From positions 372,001-436,000 of the forward strand of contig NZ_CP098455.1 of NCBI RefSeq assembly GCF_023702635.1: a stretch of 64,000 nt of DNA, in the 5' to 3' direction. The stretch's first letter is position 1; every line of letters begins with the position of its first letter. The notes under the pieces were generated by a model. That model searched no databases. It saw only the letters and a list, made by a program, of their open reading frames with translations, and was not told the DNA's origin. Source of the DNA: Spongiibacter taiwanensis. GTDB taxonomy: Bacteria > Pseudomonadota > Gammaproteobacteria > Pseudomonadales > Spongiibacteraceae. The position numbers and the translations under genes are program-made. Positions 54,651 to 64,000 of the stretch are shown here, piece by piece.

Positions 54651-55748
54651 TCAATGTTTTGCCAGGCTTGGCACGACATCGGGCTCGGCTTCCGGGGTCG
54701 GCCGAAAGCTGAGAAGCCAGCCACACACTTTCCATATTGCCAGACTGGTAACTAGGGATAGATAGCCATCTGCAGCGTAGTGCCACGCAAGATGAACCGA
54801 GCCCATTAGAATAATCAGCACAAAATGACAGCCAGCAACCCGGGCCAGCAGACCGCGGGGCCAAATTGCACAGCACAGCAACAGCGCTACTGAGACATGC
54901 ATGCTCGGCATGGCTGAAATCCCGCCACCAATCCCGTTTTCGCCCTGTTGATAAAGCTGCCACAGGTAATCCTGCGTCGCTAACGCCCATACCGGGTAGC
55001 TCTCATTAGCCTGATGCAAGTACGTCATCAAATCGGTATAGGGACTTGTGACGCCCGGGTACAGCCGCTCATAAAATGCTGGCCCCACGGAGGAGAAAAT
55101 TAGTGCGAGCACCGCGCCATTCACCACCCAGCAACAAATAAAACTGAGCAAAAACTGTTGTCGAATTACCCCCTTACGGGCAAAGAAGAAGAACCAGAAT
55201 AACGCGGCCTGCATGAGAAAAAACCAAGCGTTATACACCGCATTCAGCGCACAGGTAGCCCAAGGCCAATCCAAAATCCCATGCAACCATTGCCAGGGGG
55301 ATACCCCTCCATGAAGTTGAAGATCCAGCTGATAAAAATCGGGGTCCCAGTGAAACGGGTTAATTTCGGGTATCAACGTTTTAAAGGAAGAGATACTGGA
55401 GAAGAAGACAGATGCACTAATGAGCAGCAACAGGCCCCGTAGAAAGCCCCCGTTGCGAAGGTAGTTCATTAGTTCGCCAGAGACGGTTTCAATCAGGGCG
55501 GCGGGCCGACGCAGGATCATGGTATGCAGGAGATATCCCAGCAGCGTCACCTGCGAAAAAATCAGGAAAATCTCCAACGTGACTTTTGGATAGACCCACA
55601 AAGAAAAGCGAGACCACAAACCTTGTGAGCTGAGAAATATCGCCGCTGCCGCGACAAAGCCATATAGGCAGCAGTAAATCGCCCTATCCTCGCGCAAGCA
55701 GGAATAAACCGGAGCAAGCAACCTGCTTGCCCCCTTCTCCGTGTTCAC
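54651..55748 (-). CDS. PAP2-type (inositolphosphotransferase-like) membrane phosphatase
   Basis: 365 residues with about eight TMs. The PAP2_3 motifs are near the C-terminus: GGGISAMPSMHVSVALLL (nucleophile His region) and VHLAWHYAADGYLS (second His and Asp). This family includes lipid phosphatases and inositol-phosphorylceramide-synthase-like transferases. The actual lipid substrate is unknown, and the active site should face the periplasm. Single leftward gene; its start is about 105 bp from the divergent ppk2, whose proximity may be coincidence. The N-terminus (MNTEKGASRLLAPVYSCLRE) is cytoplasmic. Confidence 0.83.
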   Translation of the reverse strand: MNTEKGASRLLAPVYSCLREDRAIYCCLYGFVAAAAIFLSSQGLWSRFSLWVYPKVTLEIFLIFSQVTLLGYLLHTMILRRPAALIETVSGELMNYLRNGGFLRGLLLLISASVFFSSISSFKTLIPEINPFHWDPDFYQLDLQLHGGVSPWQWLHGILDWPWATCALNAVYNAWFFLMQAALFWFFFFARKGVIRQQFLLSFICCWVVNGAVLALIFSSVGPAFYERLYPGVTSPYTDLMTYLHQANESYPVWALATQDYLWQLYQQGENGIGGGISAMPSMHVSVALLLCCAIWPRGLLARVAGCHFVLIILMGSVHLAWHYAADGYLSLVTSLAIWKVCGWLLSFRPTPEAEPDVVPSLAKH

Positions 55749-55854
55749 TCTTTTCGCGCCCCTGCGATTACCGTAAAGTCAAAGTAAAGCACTGCGGCTA
55801 CCTCGACGTAATACGCATGAACCGAATCCACTACTAAAGAGCGACCCCTTGTAA

Positions 55855-56610
55855 ATGCAACCGATCCATCACAAAGAGTACAAGGCACTTCTGAGACAGC
55901 TTCAGATTCAACTGGTCGCCTTACAGCGGCATTTGATTAGCCATGACAGGAAAGTGCTGATTATCTTTGAAGGACGCGATGCGGCAGGTAAGGATGGCGT
56001 GATCAAGCGCATTGCCGAGCACTTGAGCCCGAGAGAAACCCGCGTAATTGCCCTGGGCAAGCCATCGGACCGTGAACAAGCAAGTTGGCATTTTCAACGT
56101 TATGTTGCCTGTCTACCCTCCGGCCAGGAAATAGTGTTAATGAACCGCAGCTGGTACAACCGGGCAGGTGTTGAAAAAGTGATGGGCTTTTGCAGCCCCC
56201 AAGAGGCCGAGGATTTTCTCAGTGCCACGGTCATCTTTGAGAAAATGCTCAGCAATGCCGGCATCGAGATTGTAAAATACTATCTGGATATTTCTGAGGA
56301 AGAACAGCGGATGCGCTTGGAGTCGCGCCGAACCGACCCATTAAAACACTGGAAATTAAGCCCAATCGATGCGGTCGCACTCGATCACTGGGAGGACTAC
56401 AGCCGGGCTAGGGATGAAATGCTCGCCGCCACGGATACCGACGATACGCCCTGGTACATAGTTGATGCCGACGACAAACGCCGCGCCCGACTCAGTGTGA
56501 TTTATCACCTTATGGAACAGCTCGCGTTTCCGGGGAAAAATCTCCCGGCCATGGACACGCCTTTTTCGGCAGTACGACGATATTCAGCACAGCAACTGGC
56601 GAGCAAATAG
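55855..56610 (+). CDS. ppk2: polyphosphate kinase 2
   Basis: Uses polyphosphate to phosphorylate nucleotides (GDP, ADP or AMP, depending on class). 251 residues, a single PPK2 domain. Walker A-like IIFEGRDAAGKDGVIKRIAE, the lid ALGKPSDREQASWHFQRYV, Walker B-like IVLMNRSWYNRAGVEKVMGF, and the C-terminal KHWKLSPIDAVALDHWEDYS with DTPWYIVDADDKRRARL. The single short domain suggests class I or III; this cannot be settled by eye. It starts with ATG at 55855 and ends 21 nt from the convergent recA stop. Confidence 0.93.
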   Translation: MQPIHHKEYKALLRQLQIQLVALQRHLISHDRKVLIIFEGRDAAGKDGVIKRIAEHLSPRETRVIALGKPSDREQASWHFQRYVACLPSGQEIVLMNRSWYNRAGVEKVMGFCSPQEAEDFLSATVIFEKMLSNAGIEIVKYYLDISEEEQRMRLESRRTDPLKHWKLSPIDAVALDHWEDYSRARDEMLAATDTDDTPWYIVDADDKRRARLSVIYHLMEQLAFPGKNLPAMDTPFSAVRRYSAQQLASK

Positions 56611-56631
56611 CCCGCCAGTCAGGACTGCCGC

Positions 56632-57657
56632 TTACTCCGCTACCGACTCCTCGACTTTCTTAGCCGCGGGTTTAGGCAGCAATTCACCGCGAATAGCACC
56701 CTCAATCTCCTGGGCGATTTCCGGGTTTTCATCCAGGAAACGCGCGGCATTGGCCTTACCTTGGCCAATCTTGTCTCCCTTATAGGCATACCAGGCACCC
56801 GATTTATCGACCAGTCCCAACTTCACACCGAGGTCAATCACCTCACCGAGGCGATAAATTCCTTTGCCGTACATAATCTGGAATTCGGCCTGTTTGAAGG
56901 GTGGTGACACTTTATTCTTGACCACCTTCACCCGCGTCTCGTTACCAACGACCTCGTCCCCCTCTTTCACCGAGCCGATACGACGGATATCCAGACGCAC
57001 ACTAGCGTAGAACTTCAATGCATTACCACCGGTGGTGGTTTCGGGGTTACCAAACATTACCCCGATCTTCATCCGAATCTGGTTGATAAAAATCACCAGG
57101 GTGTTGGTTTGCTTGATACTGCCAGTCAGCTTACGCAAGGCCTGGGACATCAACCGTGCCTGCAGACCAACATGGGAGTCACCCATGTCGCCCTCGATTT
57201 CCGCTTTGGGTACCAGTGCAGCTACCGAGTCCACCACAATGACATCCACGGAACCGGAGCGCACCAGCATATCGGTGATTTCAAGGGCCTGCTCGCCGGT
57301 GTCAGGCTGGGATACCAGTAGGTCCTCCAAGTTGACGCCGAGCTTTTCCGCGTACTGCGGGTCGAGGGCATGCTCAGCGTCAACGATGGCGACTGTTTTC
57401 CCGAGTTTTTGTGCCTCTGCCATGACCTGTAGACACAAGGTGGTTTTACCAGAAGACTCCGGACCATAGATCTCAACAATTCGACCGCAGGGCAGACCAC
57501 CGATACCCAACGCCACATCCAAGCCCAAAGACCCGGTGGAAATCGACGGCATGACTTCACGGGAGCTGTCCCCCATCTTCATGATTGAGCCTTTACCGAA
57601 CTGACGTTCAATCTGGCTCAGCGCCGACTCCAGCGCCTTTTGCTTATTTGGGTCCAT
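56632..57657 (-). CDS. recA: recombinase RecA
   Basis: ATP-dependent strand exchange and LexA co-protease. 341 residues. Walker [14 protein letters not shown], Walker B-type [18 protein letters not shown], the L1 loop [12 protein letters not shown], the strongly conserved [20 protein letters not shown] with L2 [20 protein letters not shown], and an acidic C-terminus. It is preceded by a near-consensus LexA box overlapping its promoter. In most relatives recX is next; here ppk2 is convergent and the Tad locus intervenes. Confidence 0.98.
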   Translation of the reverse strand: MDPNKQKALESALSQIERQFGKGSIMKMGDSSREVMPSISTGSLGLDVALGIGGLPCGRIVEIYGPESSGKTTLCLQVMAEAQKLGKTVAIVDAEHALDPQYAEKLGVNLEDLLVSQPDTGEQALEITDMLVRSGSVDVIVVDSVAALVPKAEIEGDMGDSHVGLQARLMSQALRKLTGSIKQTNTLVIFINQIRMKIGVMFGNPETTTGGNALKFYASVRLDIRRIGSVKEGDEVVGNETRVKVVKNKVSPPFKQAEFQIMYGKGIYRLGEVIDLGVKLGLVDKSGAWYAYKGDKIGQGKANAARFLDENPEIAQEIEGAIRGELLPKPAAKKVEESVAE

Positions 57658-57742
57658 GCGTATTCCCTTTTATCTCGAGATAGACTTGAATTCTTGATGT
57701 GATGGTTTACAGCGATGATGGTGGCACCCCATCACCAAACAA

Positions 57743-57758
57743 CTGTATATATAATCAG
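57743..57758 (-). promoter_or_regulatory. LexA (SOS) box of recA
   Basis: CTGTATATATAATCAG on the plus strand keeps the CTG-N10-CAG core with the AT-rich centre of the gammaproteobacterial LexA site. It begins 86 bp upstream of the recA ATG and overlaps the -10 hexamer, so bound LexA would block RNA polymerase. Confidence 0.9.
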
Positions 57759-57779
57759 TATCCCGACTCACTTTGTCAA
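57751..57779 (-). promoter_or_regulatory. recA promoter
   Basis: On the minus strand: -35 TTGACA at 57779-57774 (perfect), a 17-nt spacer, and -10 GATTAT at 57756-57751 (four of six). The LexA box covers the -10 box. The transcript would carry a leader of about 85 nt. Confidence 0.78.
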
Positions 57780-57947
57780 TGCCCGTGTCCAACATTTCTG
57801 CTCTCCTGGGTGACGGCCGAGAATAAAAACCTAGCCCAACTGTACGGGATATGCCAGAGCGATCCTTTGTGATCAATGCGTTTTGAGCGAGCCCGCCAGT
57901 TGCGGTAGTATCGCGGGTTTTCCAGCCACTTTTCGACGGACCCTCGC

Positions 57948-60509
<2,562 letters not shown>

Positions 60510-60570
60510 ACAGACACGATCATCTGAAAAAGTGATAAGCAACAGCTGAATTATTGTTAAGACCAATCTA

Positions 60571-60598
60571 TTCCGATTTTTTTAGCCGGTGTTACAAT
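60571..60598 (+). promoter_or_regulatory. probable sigma-70 promoter of fdxA
   Basis: -35 TTCCGA at 60571-60576, a 16-nt spacer, and -10 TACAAT at 60593-60598 (five of six). A transcript would start near 60605 and carry a leader of about 45 nt before the ATG at 60650. It gives fdxA a promoter separate from mutS. Confidence 0.5.
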
Positions 60599-60649
60599 AC
60601 GCGGCTCGTGGAAACCGACCACAACAGCTTACAGAGGGGCCGAACCAAA

Positions 60650-60973
60650 ATGACATTTGTAGTGGGTGAAAACTGCATTAAATGCAAGCATACGGACTGC
60701 GTTGAAGTCTGCCCAGTAGACTGCTTCTATGAGGGTCCAAACTTCCTGGTCATTCACCCCGACGAGTGTATCGATTGCGCCCTTTGTGAACCCGAGTGCC
60801 CCGTTGAAGCGATCTTCTCCGAAGATGAGCTGCCCGAAGACCAGCAAGTCTTCCTTGAGCTAAATGCCGAGCTGGCAGAAGTGTGGCCGAACATCACTGA
60901 AATGAAAGATGCCCCGGCCGATGCAGAAGAGTGGAATGGCAAGCCGGACAAATTGCAGTATTTGGAGCGCTAA
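60650..60973 (+). CDS. fdxA: ferredoxin FdxA (7Fe type)
   Basis: A small electron carrier, 107 residues, of the seven-iron type. The N-terminal cluster ligands are [17 protein letters not shown] and the second set [15 protein letters not shown], giving one [3Fe-4S] and one [4Fe-4S] cluster. The C-terminal tail ([18 protein letters not shown]) is typical of FdxA of Azotobacter and Pseudomonas. The ATG at 60650 begins MTFVVGENC, the conserved start; upstream in-frame sequence is not homologous. It has its own candidate promoter and a strong terminator. Confidence 0.96.
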   Translation: MTFVVGENCIKCKHTDCVEVCPVDCFYEGPNFLVIHPDECIDCALCEPECPVEAIFSEDELPEDQQVFLELNAELAEVWPNITEMKDAPADAEEWNGKPDKLQYLER

Positions 60974-60995
60974 CGCGCCGATGTTGGTACAGAAA

Positions 60996-61028
60996 TAAAA
61001 AAGACCTGCAAATGCAGGTCTTTTTTTT
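60996..61028. terminator. bidirectional intrinsic terminator of fdxA and rpoS
   Basis: AGACCTGCA / TGCAGGTCT with a 2-nt AA loop, flanked by a run of A on the left and eight T on the right, lies between the convergent fdxA and rpoS genes. It should terminate fdxA on the plus strand and rpoS on the minus strand. Confidence 0.9.
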
Positions 61029-61051
61029 GCCCGATTAACCCGCTGTGCTGG

Positions 61052-62026
61052 CTACTCCGCCGCCTCGGAGAACAAGGCGCTAGCGCTGAGCCCGTTACTC
61101 TCAAACATCACCCGCAGGCTCTTGAGGGCCTCGACCTGAATCTGGCGAACCCGCTCCCGGGTCAGGCCAATTTCTCGGCCGACTTCCTCCAGAGTAGCGC
61201 TCTCGTAACCCCGCAGCCCAAAGCGACGCAATACCACCTCCCGCTGCTTCTCGCTGAGTTCATCAAGCCAACTGTCCATGCAGCGCTGGATATCCTGACT
61301 CTGCAGCACATCGCTGGGGTTAGGCGCCTGCTGATCCGCCAGGGTATCTAAAAGGGATTGGTCAGTGCCCTGGCCCATTGGCACATCGATAGAGCCCACC
61401 CGCTCTTTTAAACTGCACAGGCGCTTGGTTTCTGCCAGCGGCCGGTCCATCGCCGACGCCATTTCTTCGGGCGAGGGCATGTGGTCAAGCCGTTGACTCA
61501 ACTCCCGCTCAGCGCGCAAATATCCATTCAGCTCTTTAACGACGTGAATCGGCAAGCGGATGGTTCGCGTCTGATTCATCAGCGCACGCTCTATGGTCTG
61601 TCGAATCCACCAGGTGGCATAGGTAGAAAAGCGAAAGCCGCGCTCCGGGTCGAATTTTTCTACCGCGCGGATCAGCCCCAAATTTCCTTCTTCGACCAAA
61701 TCCAGGAGAGTGAGCCCCCGGTTGAGGTAGCGTCGGGATATTTTCACCACCAGCCGCAGATTACTTTCAATCATGCGTTTGCGACCGGCCTCGTCGCCCT
61801 TTCGCGCCAATCTTGAATAATGCTTTTCTTCATCGGCCGTCAGCAGAGGCGAAAACCCAATTTCGCTAAGGTATAGCTGGGTTGCATCCAACTCGCTGCT
61901 GTATTGCCGTGTACGACTTTTCTTGGTGGAGGATGGTGCCTCTGCACGAGACTCTTCCGAGTCATCCTCAGTTTGGATGGTGTCGATAAAGCGCTCTTGG
62001 TCGAGCTCCGATTCCAATACCCGCAT
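61052..62026 (-). CDS. rpoS: RNA polymerase sigma factor RpoS
   Basis: Stationary-phase and general-stress sigma factor, 324 residues. Region 1.2 ([20 protein letters not shown]), region 2 ([60 protein letters not shown]), region 3 ([20 protein letters not shown]) and region 4 ([38 protein letters not shown]). An ATG at 62026 with AAGGA upstream is preferred over a TTG two codons earlier. nlpD lies upstream, and in relatives an rpoS promoter sits within nlpD. Confidence 0.97.
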   Translation of the reverse strand: MRVLESELDQERFIDTIQTEDDSEESRAEAPSSTKKSRTRQYSSELDATQLYLSEIGFSPLLTADEEKHYSRLARKGDEAGRKRMIESNLRLVVKISRRYLNRGLTLLDLVEEGNLGLIRAVEKFDPERGFRFSTYATWWIRQTIERALMNQTRTIRLPIHVVKELNGYLRAERELSQRLDHMPSPEEMASAMDRPLAETKRLCSLKERVGSIDVPMGQGTDQSLLDTLADQQAPNPSDVLQSQDIQRCMDSWLDELSEKQREVVLRRFGLRGYESATLEEVGREIGLTRERVRQIQVEALKSLRVMFESNGLSASALFSEAAE

Positions 62027-62110
62027 CGTCAAATCCTTATTTTTGTCGAGAATTTCATTGACTGATTGGGGTGATTCTTTCGACTGATGTCAGGTCTTAC
62101 CTGTTCGTTC

Positions 62111-62893
62111 TTACCTAGGAAGCAGCCGTAAAGGATCAACCGGTTTTCCGTTAATACGAACTTCAAAGTGGAGCTTTGCCGAGTCTGTGCCACTGTCTCC
62201 CAACTCTGCAATGACGGCCCCTGCTTTTACCTGCTGTCCCTCCTTTACCAACAGCTTTCGATTATGCCCATATGCGCTGAGTTCTTGCTCAGAGTGTTTC
62301 AAGATTAGAAGATTGCCGTAACCCACTAATCCACTACCCGAGTAAACAACAACCCCACTGCGCGCTGCATGTACAGGCTCCCCTATTTTTCCACCGATAT
62401 CAATACCTTTATGCGCTTGGCCAGTCGCAACAAACGCCCTGACCACAGGCCCCTTCACTGGCCATCGCCAACCACCACTGGATGGTGCAGAAACCACGGC
62501 TTTTGCAGGGCGCTTGGGCGAGCTAGCCACCGGTGGGGAGGATGGAGTTGAGGGCGGCGGAGCTGCCGCTCTGACTGGTGTGTTACGGGGCGCCGCAGCC
62601 GGCGGCGAAACACTGGTAGAACGCTCCCGCAAGGCGAGACGCTGTCCGGGATAGATCGTATAGGGAGGACCAATTTGATTGGCAGCGGCGAGACCCTTCA
62701 CGTCAAAGCCATAACGCCAGGCAATCGAAAACAGGGTATCGCCGCGACTGACAATGTAATACTCCGGCGCCCGCTCCGACGGCGAATAGCGATCTTCGAT
62801 GGGTGCCGAGCCGCCACTGGCACATCCATGCATCAGCAAGAGCACCACTGACAGCAATAGTATGTGCAAGCGCGGCATCATCAGCGGCGACAT
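62111..62893 (-). CDS. nlpD: murein hydrolase activator NlpD
   Basis: An outer-membrane lipoprotein that activates the amidase AmiC during cell separation. About 260 residues. Lipoprotein signal with lipobox-like MHGCAS, a LysM domain (YYIVSRGDTLFSIAWRYGF), a Pro/Ser-rich linker, and a LytM/M23 domain (GQAHKGIDIGGKIGEPVHAA; LLILKHSEQELSAYGHNRKL). The C-terminal HxH is KLH rather than HLH, so the metal site is degenerate, as expected for an activator. Start codon uncertain: ATG at 62893, ATG at 62881, or a TTG at 62908. No pcm or surE lies upstream. Confidence 0.92.
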   Translation of the reverse strand: MSPLMMPRLHILLLSVVLLLMHGCASGGSAPIEDRYSPSERAPEYYIVSRGDTLFSIAWRYGFDVKGLAAANQIGPPYTIYPGQRLALRERSTSVSPPAAAPRNTPVRAAAPPPSTPSSPPVASSPKRPAKAVVSAPSSGGWRWPVKGPVVRAFVATGQAHKGIDIGGKIGEPVHAARSGVVVYSGSGLVGYGNLLILKHSEQELSAYGHNRKLLVKEGQQVKAGAVIAELGDSGTDSAKLHFEVRINGKPVDPLRLLPR

Positions 62894-63037
62894 CCCCCGG
62901 CCGGGCAAGCCAGGCGATCATCGGGCTTCATCCTTGTCATCCCAGTATTATCCAAACTATCTGCCACGCATTAAAAAGACTGATGAATCCGCGAATCCCT
63001 AAATCGTGCTACCGCGGTACGAAACAAATTGAAGACC

Positions 63038-63964
63038 TCACTCACCAACGGCCGACTGCTTGTGCCCGGCAAGTCGCTCAATCGCCAGCACCAGAATAAC
63101 ACCAAAGGCCGCCAGAAACCCGGTGAGCAGCAAATGGGCATCAGCCACTTCCGCGTAATGCCAGGGCCACGAATTGGCCAGTTCCAGACCGCTGCCCAGC
63201 CCGCCAGCTTGGCCCACGCTGTCAAGCTTCCAAGGCCAGATAATAGAGAGCGAACCTATCAGCAGGCCGGACAAGAATGACAGCAAGGCGCCATGGTAGT
63301 GATGCAGTAGCCAGGACAACAGCCGAACGAATAGCATCAACCCGGTTGCGCAACCCGCCCCAAACAGAGCAATCGCCAACAAATCCATCGATTTTATGGC
63401 ATCGATAACGGGCCCATACATACCGATCAACAGCAGAATAAAACTGCCTGAAATCCCCGGCAGAATCATGGCGCAGATGGCTACCGCACCGGCCAGGAAC
63501 AGGCTGAGCGGAGTGACGGCAATACTGGCTGGTCGCACTTCCCCGATTCCGATTGCCACCCCTGCCCCAAGAATCAATAAGACCAAAGTGACGACGGTGC
63601 GCTCGGGAATTTGCCGATAAATCAGGATCGCGGAGGCCAACACCAACCCGAAGAAAAAACCAGCCAGCGGTACAGGGTGGTGCTCCAGCGCGTAAGAAAT
63701 AGCCTTGGCCAACGACAGCGCGGCAATCAGCACCCCCGTCACCAGACTCAACAGAAAGCCGCCGTTCACATGACGCCATAAGGCGCCAATACCCTGTTGC
63801 CGTAACACACGAACTGCCTGCAGGTTGAAGGAGGTCAGGCTTTCTATCAGCTCATCATAAATGCCAGTAATGAAGGCGATGGTTCCCCCGGAAACACCCG
63901 GCACAATATCTGCCGCGCCCATTGCCATACCCCGTAGAAAAATTGCGGGCTTAAATCCTTTCAC
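63038..63964 (-). CDS. DUF368 (PopT-like) membrane transporter
   Basis: 308 residues with about eight TMs. Two copies of a DUF368 signature: GAADIVPGVSGGTIAFITGI near the N-terminus and ICAMILPGISGSFILLLIGM in the middle. This inverted-repeat family includes PopT, which recycles undecaprenyl phosphate to the inner leaflet for peptidoglycan and other cell-wall polymers; here that role is by family only. The GTG at 63964 has AAGGA about ten bases upstream. A TTG at 63973 is the alternative. It precedes nlpD on the same strand in the place normally taken by pcm/surE. Confidence 0.85.
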   Translation of the reverse strand: MKGFKPAIFLRGMAMGAADIVPGVSGGTIAFITGIYDELIESLTSFNLQAVRVLRQQGIGALWRHVNGGFLLSLVTGVLIAALSLAKAISYALEHHPVPLAGFFFGLVLASAILIYRQIPERTVVTLVLLILGAGVAIGIGEVRPASIAVTPLSLFLAGAVAICAMILPGISGSFILLLIGMYGPVIDAIKSMDLLAIALFGAGCATGLMLFVRLLSWLLHHYHGALLSFLSGLLIGSLSIIWPWKLDSVGQAGGLGSGLELANSWPWHYAEVADAHLLLTGFLAAFGVILVLAIERLAGHKQSAVGE

Positions 63965-64000
63965 TAACTCCAATTCCTTCTAGGCAGAGAAATGTCTTCG

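Noticed and set aside
56595-56619. 7-bp inverted repeat between ppk2 and recA stops
   Set aside because: No T-tract on either strand and partly inside the ppk2 end; too weak to call a terminator.

Overview
The window is 64 kb of a gammaproteobacterial chromosome, roughly 55-60% G+C by eye, densely packed with housekeeping genes. The block recA / mutS-fdxA / rpoS-nlpD, the rnd-ycgL-ycgN cluster, dnaX-ybaB-recR with 4.5S RNA, and an HsbR/HsbA-like pair all resemble Pseudomonas and its marine relatives (Cellvibrionales, Spongiibacteraceae and similar). The genus cannot be fixed from the sequence alone. No prophage, CRISPR array, plasmid or antibiotic-resistance island is visible.

Layout. 1-6.6 kb: end of a TrmH-type RNA methyltransferase, a MoxR ATPase/VWA pair, cysK, then the leftward recR-rnd-ycgL-ycgN-membrane protein cluster. 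6.6-13.6 kb (leftward): ybaB and dnaX with an internal frameshift signal, ffs, a DUF4136 lipoprotein, a DegQ-type protease, a PHA-system protein, tRNA-Ala(GGC) and gltX. 13.7-17.9 kb (rightward): dusA, tal, a TerB-like protein and a Na/Pi transporter. 18-28.1 kb (leftward): a PP2C/STAS signalling pair, mlaA, a BufB/BufC-type pair, hrpA and fadD. 28.3-34.2 kb: a complete leftward oppABCDF-type peptide importer. 34.2-42.3 kb: mnmC, a degenerate NhaA-like membrane protein, a small acidic lipoprotein, a glutaminyl cyclase, a PreP-like M16 protease and a Spy/CpxP-like protein. 42.6-42.9 kb: a 350-bp MITE-like foldback element. 43-54.6 kb: recX, then a rightward Tad (Flp) pilus locus ending in a pilU-like gene. 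54.6-64 kb: PAP2-type membrane enzyme, ppk2, recA, mutS, fdxA, rpoS, nlpD and a DUF368 transporter.

How the parts work together. The Tad locus encodes one Flp pilin, the TadV prepilin peptidase, a TadE pseudopilin, CpaB and the CpaC secretin, the TadA/CpaF motor, TadB and TadC platform proteins, a TadD lipoprotein, a DUF3613 protein and TadG. It has no TadZ/CpaE. It separates recX from recA, which are adjacent in most gammaproteobacteria, so it looks like an insertion into that interval. Inside tadV, about 110 nt after its start, lies an 11-bp hairpin followed by five T residues. An upstream segment can pair with the first arm of that hairpin instead. This has the form of an attenuator that could keep flp mRNA abundant relative to the machinery genes.

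Other points worth attention: dnaX carries an A-AAA-AAG slippery heptamer leading to a -1 frame stop three codons later, which predicts a 405-residue gamma subunit. An NhaA-family protein has Gln-Asn in place of the essential Asp-Asp pair. The OppC-type permease has a fibronectin-III-like insert. The BufB/BufC pair has no visible precursor-peptide gene.
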